From: Spirochaetales bacterium | GTDB taxonomy: Bacteria > Spirochaetota > Spirochaetia > SZUA-6 | DNA: 5,544 nucleotides | Assembly (NCBI GenBank): GCA_003233545.1 | Contig: QILZ01000025.1 | Coordinates: 1 to 5,544, forward strand | Direction: 5' to 3' | In this document: positions 1 to 5,544 of the stretch, piece by piece | Numbering within the stretch: position 1 is the first letter of the stretch | How the letters are laid out: each line of letters opens with the position of its first letter | Program-made: the position numbers and the translations under genes | Notes under the pieces: model-generated | What the model was told of the DNA's origin: nothing | Databases searched by the model: none | Seen by the model: the letters and a program-made list of their open reading frames with translations, nothing else

Positions 1-706
1 CCAGGAAGGAGGAAATATCATCCTCCAGGTATCCGATGACGGCGGCGGTTTTGATTTGAAAAAAATCGAGGAAAAAGCTTTGGAGAAAGGCCTTATTACA
101 CGAGGAGATACCTCATATGACAAAATAGTCAGGTGCATCTTTTTCCCGGGATTCAGTACGAAGGATGAAGTAACGGACCTTTCGGGCCGCGGTGTAGGCA
201 TGGACGTTGTTGCCACAAAGATCAAGGACGAACTTCACGGTGATGTTTCTCTACAAACCGAACAGGACAGAGGAAGTACGATAACCATAACATTACCGCT
301 GACTTTAACAATATTAAACGCTGTAATAATTCGTTCCAGAAACCATCTTTATGCTATTCCCGTAAATAAAACGGAAGAAACGGTGGAAGTGCTTAATACC
401 GAAATAAGATACGATAACGGCAGAGCCATGTACAATTACAGAGATGAGGAAGTCCCGGTTATTTATCTCGATTCCCTTTTGGGAAAGCGGGTAAGCAAGG
501 GGGAAGAAAATTACGGTGTAATTATAAGGCACGGATCGATGAAGGGTTGTCTTTTTGTGGATATGCTTGTAGAGGAACTGGATATTGTTATTAAACCGAT
601 AGATGATATACTTAATTCGAAGCATCTTTTTTCGGGTATTTCGGTTTTAGGAGACGGCAGTATAGTTTATATTCTCGATACTTCATCAATTTTAGAGAGG
701 TTGTAA
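1..706 (+). CDS. cheA: Chemotaxis histidine kinase CheA, C-terminal part (5' end outside window)
   Basis: The reading frame is open from base 2 and ends at TAA 704-706, giving 234 visible residues; CheA proteins are usually 650-800 residues, so this is roughly the last third. Visible residues 12-16 (DDGGG) are the DxGxG ATP-binding box of the HATPase domain. FFPGFST (47-53) is the F box, GRGVGMD (62-68) is the G2 box, and RGSTITITLPLTLTIL (90-105) closes the ATPase domain. Residues from about 105 to 234 form the CheW-like P5 domain, which in this family docks CheW and chemoreceptors. The N box, the P1 phosphoacceptor His and the dimerisation domain lie upstream of the window. The TTG at 56 is internal, not a start, because the G1 box lies before it. 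In the family, CheA autophosphorylates at receptor arrays and passes phosphate to CheY, which is the next gene 12 bases downstream. Identification is firm. Confidence 0.96.
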   Translation, partial: QEGGNIILQVSDDGGGFDLKKIEEKALEKGLITRGDTSYDKIVRCIFFPGFSTKDEVTDLSGRGVGMDVVATKIKDELHGDVSLQTEQDRGSTITITLPLTLTILNAVIIRSRNHLYAIPVNKTEETVEVLNTEIRYDNGRAMYNYRDEEVPVIYLDSLLGKRVSKGEENYGVIIRHGSMKGCLFVDMLVEELDIVIKPIDDILNSKHLFSGISVLGDGSIVYILDTSSILERL

Positions 707-708
707 AC

Positions 709-714
709 AGGGGG
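709..714 (+). promoter_or_regulatory. Ribosome binding site of cheY
   Basis: AGGGGG lies 4 bases before the ATG at 719, in the 12-base gap after the cheA stop. It supports this ATG as the cheY start and shows that cheY has its own initiation signal although it is cotranscribed with cheA. Confidence 0.7.
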
Positions 715-718
715 AAAA

Positions 719-1084
719 ATGACTGTCAGAATATTGCTCGCAGATGATCTGTCTTTTATGAGAATGGTACAGAAAGAGATATTAAGCGGTAGAGGATACG
801 ACGTAGTAGGCGAAGCTTCCGATGGGTTAGAAGCCGTGGAGAAATACAGAATATTAAGTCCCGATGTTGTTATCCTGGATATTACAATGCCAAATATGAA
901 CGGTCTCGATGCCATGAAGAAGATATTAGAGATAGATTCCGATGCAAAAATAATTATTTGTTCCGCTTTGGGCCAGCAGAGATTAATTGTAGAAGCAATA
1001 AAATCGGGCGTTAAAGATTTTATTGTGAAACCTTTTAAACCTGAAAGGATGTTTTCCGCGATAGAAAAAGCGGTAAAGAGCTGA
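719..1084 (+). CDS. cheY: Single-domain chemotaxis response regulator CheY
   Basis: This 121-residue protein is a stand-alone receiver domain with no output domain, the normal CheY size. It shows the acidic pair D9/D10 that binds Mg2+, phosphoacceptor D54 in VILDITMPNMNG, the switch hydroxyl residue S82 in CSALGQQ, and the invariant K104 in IVKPF. Phe101 stands where E. coli CheY has the switch Tyr106; an aromatic residue here in a KDFIVKPF context is typical of Bacillus, Thermotoga and spirochete-type CheY. In the family, CheA phosphorylates CheY, which then binds the flagellar motor switch (FliM/FliN) and changes rotation. The position directly after cheA supports CheY rather than a receiver of another pathway. 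No cheW, cheX or cheB lies between the two genes. The ATG at 719 has a good ribosome binding site, and the residues that follow begin the first beta strand, so the start is secure. It appears to be the last gene of its operon, since a hairpin terminator follows. Confidence 0.94.
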   Translation: MTVRILLADDLSFMRMVQKEILSGRGYDVVGEASDGLEAVEKYRILSPDVVILDITMPNMNGLDAMKKILEIDSDAKIIICSALGQQRLIVEAIKSGVKDFIVKPFKPERMFSAIEKAVKS

Positions 1085-1127
1085 ATTCTTAAAAATAAAC
1101 ACTTTTGTTTTACTCATTTTAAAAACT

Positions 1128-1168
1128 AAAAACGGTATGCCTGGACGTCTCTACAGCATACCGTTTTT
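1128..1168. terminator. Bidirectional intrinsic terminator between cheY and the Maf gene
   Basis: AAAAACGGTATGC (1128-1140) and GCATACCGTTTTT (1156-1168) are perfect 13-base inverted repeats around a 15-base loop (1141-1155). On the plus strand the stem ends in a run of five T, 44 bases after the cheY stop. Read on the minus strand, the stem is followed by a longer T-rich tract (GTTTTTAGTTTTT, complement of 1121-1133), a stronger U tract, about 85 bases after the Maf gene stop. Its location between convergent genes fits one element serving both operons. Confidence 0.85.
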
Positions 1169-1169
1169 C

Positions 1170-1202
1170 CAGAGGGGTGTGTTTTAATACTATTTCCCTC
1201 TG
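1170..1202. repeat. Small inverted repeat next to the terminator
   Basis: CAGAGGG (1170-1176) and CCCTCTG (1196-1202) can pair as a 7-bp stem with a 19-base loop. Neither side is followed by a clear T run, so this is not a convincing terminator itself. It could be accessory 3' structure on the Maf transcript, or chance. Confidence 0.3.
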
Positions 1203-1252
1203 TTATAGGTTCGGATTATTTAAGAATAACTTTAGCATAAATTGGAATACCG

Positions 1253-3070
1253 CTATATTGTGTCTATCCTTAATAGTTCTATATGGTAATGTACCGATTC
1301 TTTAAGTTCCCTGTATAATTTAAGACTGTTATTTAAGATTTCAGTATCGTCTTCCGCATTAACATTACTGCCAATATCGCGAATTGTTTTCTGCAGTAAA
1401 AATCCGGCAATATTTCTCGATTTCAGGGAGAGAATAGTTTTATCAATTTCATCGAGTTCCTCAATAATTTTCGTATAATCCTTGCAGCTCCGCAAGGAGG
1501 ATTGAAGTTTTTTTGTTTTTGTAATTCCAAGCCCGGCAAGATTTTCGATTTCTTTAAAATCGTCGATTAAATCGGCCATGGATTTGTGTAGTCTTCCTTT
1601 AGTGGTTTCTTTCCGTTTTAAATCGAAATGATTTTTGTCGATTTTAGACAGTAAACTGTCGATATGTTCCCTTATACATGATAGTTCGATAAGTTTATCC
1701 GGCTGCATCACGGAAGTATTGTCAAGTTTTAACCCGTTTCCCGTTAGTATATATGTTTTTGTTTCACGGTGCTGTATAAATTGATTTTCGAACCATTTTT
1801 GGTATATCATCATTCTCTGATCGGATATTATCCGCTTATGATTAAAGGAGTAAGTGTAAAATGGTGCGGCAGAATAAATTGCAAGGAAAGAATTTGTCTC
1901 TACAGGCAATGTTCTGCCGGAGGTATAATACCAGATGTTTTCAAGGGAGGTTCCCTTACAATGAGTTTTCTTAAACGGGAATCCCAGATCCATTCCTGCG
2001 ATATAAATCGGACTGCAGCCTAATAGGCGGGCAAAATCCCAGGCGGTTGTTGTGACGGAACCGCCGGCCCCGAGTGTACCCTTTTCTCCGAATATAGACT
2101 CGAAGTATCTGCCGAGAGGAAAGAGGGAGCCTGCAAAAAAACCCTTACCGGAAAGAAGTTCGAAGACACGGGGATGCGTGGCCGGTTCGGCTATGAAAAA
2201 TGAATTACTAAAGGTTATCCTCTCCAGATATTTTGTATTCCAATACTGCGGGTCCACAATAATAATAAAGTCCGGCTTTATTCCCCTCTGTAAAAGCGGA
2301 CGGACAGCCGTATCAACAGCGATAAGCAGTGTTCTTTTTGATATTTCGGGCAGCAGATCTATAAACATGTCAAGGCTCGGTCCGGCGGCAACGATAACAG
2401 CCGGGATATTGTTAAAGATCCGGGATAAGACCGAAACACCGGGGAACCGCAGAAAAAGCCTGATATTCTTTACAAGGTTTTTTACCCATAGTTTGCCGAA
2501 TCTCTGTAAGGTTTGATTGTTTATTTCCTTTCGCCTTATAAAATCTTTTATAACTTTCTCGGTTTCCATATAGTATTTTTCATTTTTCAAAAAGACAGAA
2601 CGAAGTTTGTATATCTGTACTTCCGATACCGGAAAATTATCAGGTATAAAAGAACTGAATTCTGCCGGACTGCTTCCTAAAATAAAAATGACATTGCCGG
2701 AACCCAGGAAATGCGACATATCACGGGAAGACAGCGCTTTAAGAAAAAAAGAAATATCCGGTTCAACTACGAGAAGAGGTGTGCGGGGATACTGCTGTAA
2801 AAATGCCCCGGTCATATATCCTAGTCCGAAGCCGAAAATTACGCCCGAGGATATTTTTAAGGTTGTATTTCTTTTTATTATTTTAACAGCTTCTCTTTCG
2901 GGGTCGTACCTGCTGTGAATATAGAGTCCTTCCAGTATTCCCGTAGGGTTTCCGGAAGGAGTATCTATTATCCGTAAATTGCTTAAGGGAGTAATATTTT
3001 GTTTAAAAGCAGATTTTAAGAGCGGATTGTTTTTAAATATTATTCTCAAGTTATTATCAAGAAAATTCAT
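1253..3070 (-). CDS. Maf/DUF115-family motility accessory glycosyltransferase
   Basis: A 605-residue protein of the motility accessory factor (Maf, MptE-like DUF115) family. The N-terminal domain (about 30-205) has a Rossmann-like glycine motif FGFGLGY (80-85 region) and a following VVEPD (101-105). The central DUF115 domain (about 215-385) carries VAAGPSLD (227-234), AVDTAVRPLL (251-260), PDFIIIVDP (266-274), GAGGSVTTTAWDFARLLG (334-351) and IAGMDLGF (357-364), all characteristic of the family. The C-terminal 150 residues (about 455-605) are charged and predicted helical, without a domain I recognise. No signal peptide or membrane segment is seen, so it should be cytoplasmic. In Campylobacter, Helicobacter, Aeromonas and others, Maf proteins are needed to glycosylate flagellin with nonulosonic (sialic-acid-like) sugars before export; that this one acts on spirochete-type flagellins is inference. 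Its ATG overlaps the ftsI stop by four bases (ATGA). The 20 bases before the ATG are A/T rich with no Shine-Dalgarno, so translation is probably coupled to ftsI. Confidence 0.88.
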   Translation of the reverse strand: MNFLDNNLRIIFKNNPLLKSAFKQNITPLSNLRIIDTPSGNPTGILEGLYIHSRYDPEREAVKIIKRNTTLKISSGVIFGFGLGYMTGAFLQQYPRTPLLVVEPDISFFLKALSSRDMSHFLGSGNVIFILGSSPAEFSSFIPDNFPVSEVQIYKLRSVFLKNEKYYMETEKVIKDFIRRKEINNQTLQRFGKLWVKNLVKNIRLFLRFPGVSVLSRIFNNIPAVIVAAGPSLDMFIDLLPEISKRTLLIAVDTAVRPLLQRGIKPDFIIIVDPQYWNTKYLERITFSNSFFIAEPATHPRVFELLSGKGFFAGSLFPLGRYFESIFGEKGTLGAGGSVTTTAWDFARLLGCSPIYIAGMDLGFPFKKTHCKGTSLENIWYYTSGRTLPVETNSFLAIYSAAPFYTYSFNHKRIISDQRMMIYQKWFENQFIQHRETKTYILTGNGLKLDNTSVMQPDKLIELSCIREHIDSLLSKIDKNHFDLKRKETTKGRLHKSMADLIDDFKEIENLAGLGITKTKKLQSSLRSCKDYTKIIEELDEIDKTILSLKSRNIAGFLLQKTIRDIGSNVNAEDDTEILNNSLKLYRELKESVHYHIELLRIDTI

Positions 3071-4977
3071 TTTAAAATAATTGTTATTTTCATACCTTTC
3101 TTAAGTTTTGTACCGGGCTGCGGCTGCTGGCCTGCAACGTATCCTGATCCGATAATATTTACTTTAAAGTCATCGAGTTTTAACAGGGGAAGCAGGTACC
3201 GTTTCGATTTACCTGTTAAATCCGGCATAATCGATCCGATCTTTATCCTGCCCGGAATATCAACTTTTATTTTTTCCGGTGCTTTATACACAGTATCGGT
3301 TTTTAAGGGAATACCCCTGTAAGTAACGAGGAATTCAGTTATTTTCTTAAATACGGGAGCTGCGATGCGTCCCCCGTATGTCTCATATTTGGGATTGTCT
3401 ATTACAACGTATATAATTAGCTCAGGGTTATTCGTGGGGAATATTCCTAAAAATGAGGATATAAAATGGTTTTTCGAGTACTTTCCCGTTTCAGTATCCA
3501 GAACCTGTGCGGTCCCTGTTTTTGCAGATATTCTTAAACCTTTTATTCGTGCCCGTCTTGCAGTTCCCTGATTTTCGGTAGCTGTCTCCATCATCTCTAA
3601 AGTTTCCTTTGCTACTTTAGGAGAAAGTACTTCCCTTATCGGTTCACGCGGATATTCTTTAATTAAATCCCCCTGCGGCGAAACAATTTTCCTTACAATC
3701 CGCGGTTTTAAAAGGACACCGCTGTTTGCAAAAACGGTTGCGGCACTGACAATCTGAACCGCGGAAACTGCTACCTCCTGTCCCATAGCAATTGTCGGTT
3801 TTGATCTCGCCGACCATGTTTTAGGTTTCCTCAGTATCCCGGCGGTTTCGCCGGGCAGCGGCAGGCCTGTCGGTTTGCCGAAGCCGTACATGCGCAGCAT
3901 CCGGTAAAATGCATTTTTACCAATTTTATCGGATGCATATGCCGCACCTACATTACTGGAAACCTGGATAATTCGCTGGGGGGTAACGTCTCTGTGCAGT
4001 CCGATATCATTTATTCTTATAACCCTCCCATTGCTTAATTTTTTTTCATAAACACCGTTGCTGTAGAAATGCTCATTGTATTTTATTGCCCCGGTCTGAA
4101 GCATGGATGAAATCGAGAATACCTTGAATACGGAACCGGGTTCATATGTAAATGTAAGCGGTCTGTCCCTTAATGCACCGCGGCTATAGTTTGTGTAATC
4201 ATTCGGGTTAAAATTGGGTATGGACACATAACCCAGTATTTCACCTGTTTTTGCTTCCATGGCAAGTATTATTACAGCATCGGCCTTATTTTTATCAAAA
4301 GCCTCTATTGCGGCTTTTTGAATAATATATTGAATATTTACATCGATCGTGAGAAATACCTGGTTGCCGTAGATTTTTTTAATATCCCTGCCTATTGCCG
4401 GAGGAGATAATACCTGGTTAAAGGAGTATTCGATTCCTCCGAGTCCTATATTGTCCACGCCTACATATCCCAGTACATGGGATGCAAGTTCCTGCTCGGG
4501 ATAGCTTCTTCCGTATTCCTGAATAAGATTAATGCCTTTCAGCATCTGTTTCTCTTTTAAGGATCTGATTTTATCTGCAATTGTGGGGCTTACAAGCCGT
4601 TTTAAAAAAACAAATCCGGCATGATTTTTAAATTTATTAAGTATCTGTTCTTTACTCATTCCGAGAATTACGGAAAGTATCGATGCCGTTGCTGCGGGAT
4701 TTTCGATGGCCGGCATCCACGCAGCAACCGAATCCAGCCTGGTGGATACTGCCAATATCCTTCCGTTTCTATCCAGTATCGATCCTCTCTCTACAATAGG
4801 AAACTTTATTATATCCTGTTTCTCCTGTACCGGCAAAAAGATCATCAACTGTGTAAGCCTTCCGATAAGTACAATTACAATAGCGCATAAAAACAGGATA
4901 AAGAAAGTGAGCCTTCTCTTATCTTTTTTAGTCCGCAAGTGTTTTCCTTTTAATTTGACTGCCCCTGGTTCCTGCAC
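3067..4977 (-). CDS. ftsI: FtsI/PBP3-like class B penicillin-binding protein with C-terminal PASTA domain
   Basis: A 636-residue D,D-transpeptidase expected in the inner membrane facing the periplasm, crosslinking peptidoglycan, most likely at the division septum with a SEDS partner (FtsW). A basic N-terminal tail precedes one membrane segment (about 23-48). The PBP dimerisation domain begins with VERGSILDRNGRILAVS (62-78). The transpeptidase domain holds all three motifs: SVFK with nucleophile S282 and K285, SSN (340-342), and KTG (486-488). Residues about 577-636, starting IGSIMPDLTGKS, form one PASTA domain; PASTA on FtsI is common in spirochetes and Gram-positives and absent from enterobacterial FtsI. 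FtsI rather than elongation PBP2 (MrdA) is favoured by this architecture, but no ftsW, mraW or mur gene is here to confirm it. The first possible start is GTG 4977, preceded in frame by TAA nine bases upstream. TTG at 4938 (codon 14) has a far better ribosome binding site and may be the true start, giving 623 residues. Confidence 0.92.
   Translation of the reverse strand: MQEPGAVKLKGKHLRTKKDKRRLTFFILFLCAIVIVLIGRLTQLMIFLPVQEKQDIIKFPIVERGSILDRNGRILAVSTRLDSVAAWMPAIENPAATASILSVILGMSKEQILNKFKNHAGFVFLKRLVSPTIADKIRSLKEKQMLKGINLIQEYGRSYPEQELASHVLGYVGVDNIGLGGIEYSFNQVLSPPAIGRDIKKIYGNQVFLTIDVNIQYIIQKAAIEAFDKNKADAVIILAMEAKTGEILGYVSIPNFNPNDYTNYSRGALRDRPLTFTYEPGSVFKVFSISSMLQTGAIKYNEHFYSNGVYEKKLSNGRVIRINDIGLHRDVTPQRIIQVSSNVGAAYASDKIGKNAFYRMLRMYGFGKPTGLPLPGETAGILRKPKTWSARSKPTIAMGQEVAVSAVQIVSAATVFANSGVLLKPRIVRKIVSPQGDLIKEYPREPIREVLSPKVAKETLEMMETATENQGTARRARIKGLRISAKTGTAQVLDTETGKYSKNHFISSFLGIFPTNNPELIIYVVIDNPKYETYGGRIAAPVFKKITEFLVTYRGIPLKTDTVYKAPEKIKVDIPGRIKIGSIMPDLTGKSKRYLLPLLKLDDFKVNIIGSGYVAGQQPQPGTKLKKGMKITIILK
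4945..4950 (-). promoter_or_regulatory. Ribosome binding site supporting an alternative TTG start of ftsI
   Basis: On the minus strand AAAGGA is followed by six bases (AAACAC) and then TTG (4938-4936), which is codon 14 of the longest ftsI frame. The outermost GTG (4977) has only an AAGAAGG ending one base before it, too close for normal initiation. The TTG would give a protein starting RTKKDKRR, a short basic tail directly before the membrane segment. Confidence 0.5.
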
Positions 4978-4985
4978 ACCTTCTT

Positions 4986-5016
4986 ATTATAATCATATTC
5001 GTATCAGGATTGTTAA
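4986..5016 (-). promoter_or_regulatory. Candidate sigma-70-type promoter of the ftsI-Maf operon
   Basis: On the minus strand TTAACA (complement of 5011-5016, five of six matches to the -35 consensus) and TATAAT (complement of 4986-4991, a perfect -10) are separated by 19 bases, slightly long. A start point about seven bases past the -10 would fall near 4978-4980, touching the GTG at 4977. An A-rich stretch (complement of 5031-5037) lies upstream. Found by eye. Confidence 0.45.
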
Positions 5017-5088
5017 GTAGAATAATGTCATTTTTTTCGGGTTTGTTCCAGACAATAAGGTATCTGTTAAAGCAATACCACTTCTCCT

Positions 5089-5094
5089 TATAAA
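5089..5094 (+). promoter_or_regulatory. Possible -10 element for the right-edge LysM gene
   Basis: TATAAA on the plus strand lies about 50 bases before the ATG at 5145, in the divergent region shared with ftsI. The matching -35 window (5066-5071, GTTAAA) agrees with consensus at only three positions, so this is weak. Confidence 0.2.
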
Positions 5095-5135
5095 TAATTA
5101 ATATGGATCTATTTTCTTGTCGATATGTTTTACGT

Positions 5136-5140
5136 GAGGA
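5136..5140 (+). promoter_or_regulatory. Ribosome binding site of the right-edge LysM gene
   Basis: GAGGA lies four bases before the ATG at 5145. It decides between this start and an in-frame ATG at 5103, which has only A/T-rich sequence before it. Confidence 0.6.
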
Positions 5141-5144
5141 ATTA

Positions 5145-5544
5145 ATGATAGCCGTATTAAATAATCAGAATATCAAGAGAAGAAATCTACATAGGAATTT
5201 ATCCGTAACTATTCAGAAAAAACCTGCAGTTACCAACAGCGGAGACAGAAAAGATACGGCTTCCCCGGATCAGAAATCGATTATACAGGGAAAGAAATTA
5301 AACTCTGCAGCTATACTTGTGCTTTCTGTAATAATTATGCTGATGATCTATCTCGAACTTAACAGGCATGAATCCGGCATAACCCCTGTTTCTTTCCCTA
5401 AGGATAACAGTGCGGAGATGCTTCTCTTAAAGACGACCATACCGGAGCATAACACTGCCGGGATCTTAACCAAAAAGTTATCACCGGCTGTAATAAAAAG
5501 CCTGAAAATCGTTAAGTACAGGGTAAGGAAAAGAGATACCCTTT
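5145..5544 (+). CDS. Membrane-anchored protein with start of a LysM domain, probably LysM/M23-type peptidoglycan protein (3' end outside window)
   Basis: An open frame runs from ATG 5145 to the window end without a stop, giving 133 codons. Residues 1-50 are polar and basic, rich in Lys, Arg, Asn and Gln, and probably cytoplasmic. Residues about 53-71 (SAAILVLSVIIMLMIYLEL) form one hydrophobic membrane segment, so the rest should face the periplasm. The last visible residues, IVKYRVRKRDTL (122-133), match the opening of a LysM domain (usually Y-x-V-x-x-G-D-T-L), with Arg130 in place of the usual Gly. LysM binds peptidoglycan glycan chains. Membrane segment, linker, LysM and then an M23 (LytM-type) endopeptidase is a common order, so M23 is my guess for the missing part; the peptidase itself is not visible. 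An in-frame ATG at 5103 would add 14 residues but lacks a ribosome binding site. It is divergent from ftsI with a 167-base gap, and both genes concern the cell wall. Confidence 0.75.
   Translation, partial: MIAVLNNQNIKRRNLHRNLSVTIQKKPAVTNSGDRKDTASPDQKSIIQGKKLNSAAILVLSVIIMLMIYLELNRHESGITPVSFPKDNSAEMLLLKTTIPEHNTAGILTKKLSPAVIKSLKIVKYRVRKRDTL

Noticed and set aside
314..625. Minus-strand 103-codon open frame inside cheA
   Set aside because: It is antisense to the clear CheA P5 domain and has no family resemblance.
667..915. Minus-strand 82-codon open frame across the cheA-cheY junction
   Set aside because: It is antisense to the CheY active-site region and shows no recognisable domain.
1085..1227. 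Outer 9-base inverted repeat ATTCTTAAA (1085-1093) and TTTAAGAAT (1219-1227) around the terminator
   Set aside because: It is purely A/T rich with a loop over 120 bases; such a match is likely by chance in this composition and pairing would be weak.
2052..2516. Plus-strand 154-codon open frame inside the Maf gene
   Set aside because: It lies antisense to the conserved DUF115 core, has no recognisable domain, and its composition mirrors the complement of the real gene.
4706..5020. Plus-strand 104-codon open frame overlapping the 5' end of ftsI
   Set aside because: Most of it is antisense to the FtsI membrane segment and dimerisation domain. It has no supporting homology and no clear ribosome binding site was identified.
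5055..5091. ATAAGG/CCTTAT inverted repeat in the divergent promoter region, considered as an operator
   Set aside because: It is only six bases with a 25-base spacer and no second copy, so it is not distinguishable from chance.
5103..5147. Earlier in-frame ATG at 5103 as start of the LysM gene
   Set aside because: It lacks a ribosome binding site, while ATG 5145 has GAGGA four bases upstream.

Overview
The window suggests a flagellated, diderm-type bacterium with moderate-to-low GC, most likely a spirochete. This rests on protein style alone: a CheA/CheY pair, an FtsI-type transpeptidase with a C-terminal PASTA domain, a Maf/DUF115 motility-accessory glycosyltransferase and a membrane-anchored LysM protein. 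No rRNA or other marker gene is present, so the assignment is moderate confidence and a clostridial source is not excluded.

Layout. (1) Bases 1-1084, plus strand: the C-terminal part of a chemotaxis histidine kinase CheA, cut by the left edge, then 12 bases later a complete single-domain CheY response regulator. (2) Bases 1085-1252: a convergent intergenic region with a 13-bp perfect hairpin flanked by A and T tracts, well suited to stop transcription from both sides. (3) Bases 1253-4977, minus strand: a two-gene operon. The first gene in transcription order is an FtsI/PBP3-like class B penicillin-binding protein with all three active-site motifs. The second is a Maf-like glycosyltransferase whose ATG overlaps the ftsI stop codon (ATGA). 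(4) Bases 4978-5144: a short divergent promoter region. (5) Bases 5145-5544, plus strand: the 5' end of a gene that runs off the right edge. It encodes a cytoplasmic tail, one membrane segment, and the beginning of what looks like a LysM domain, probably an envelope LysM/M23-type peptidoglycan protein.

How the genes fit together. CheA phosphorylates CheY to control the flagellar motor. The Maf protein probably glycosylates flagellin. FtsI crosslinks septal peptidoglycan, and the right-edge protein probably binds or cuts peptidoglycan. The window therefore sits where motility and cell-wall genes meet. I see no CRISPR array, mobile element, RNA gene, phage gene or toxin-antitoxin pair. I do not see a convincing undescribed system. 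The most interesting points are the translational coupling of a division transpeptidase to a flagellin-glycosylation-type protein, and the start-site conflict of ftsI.
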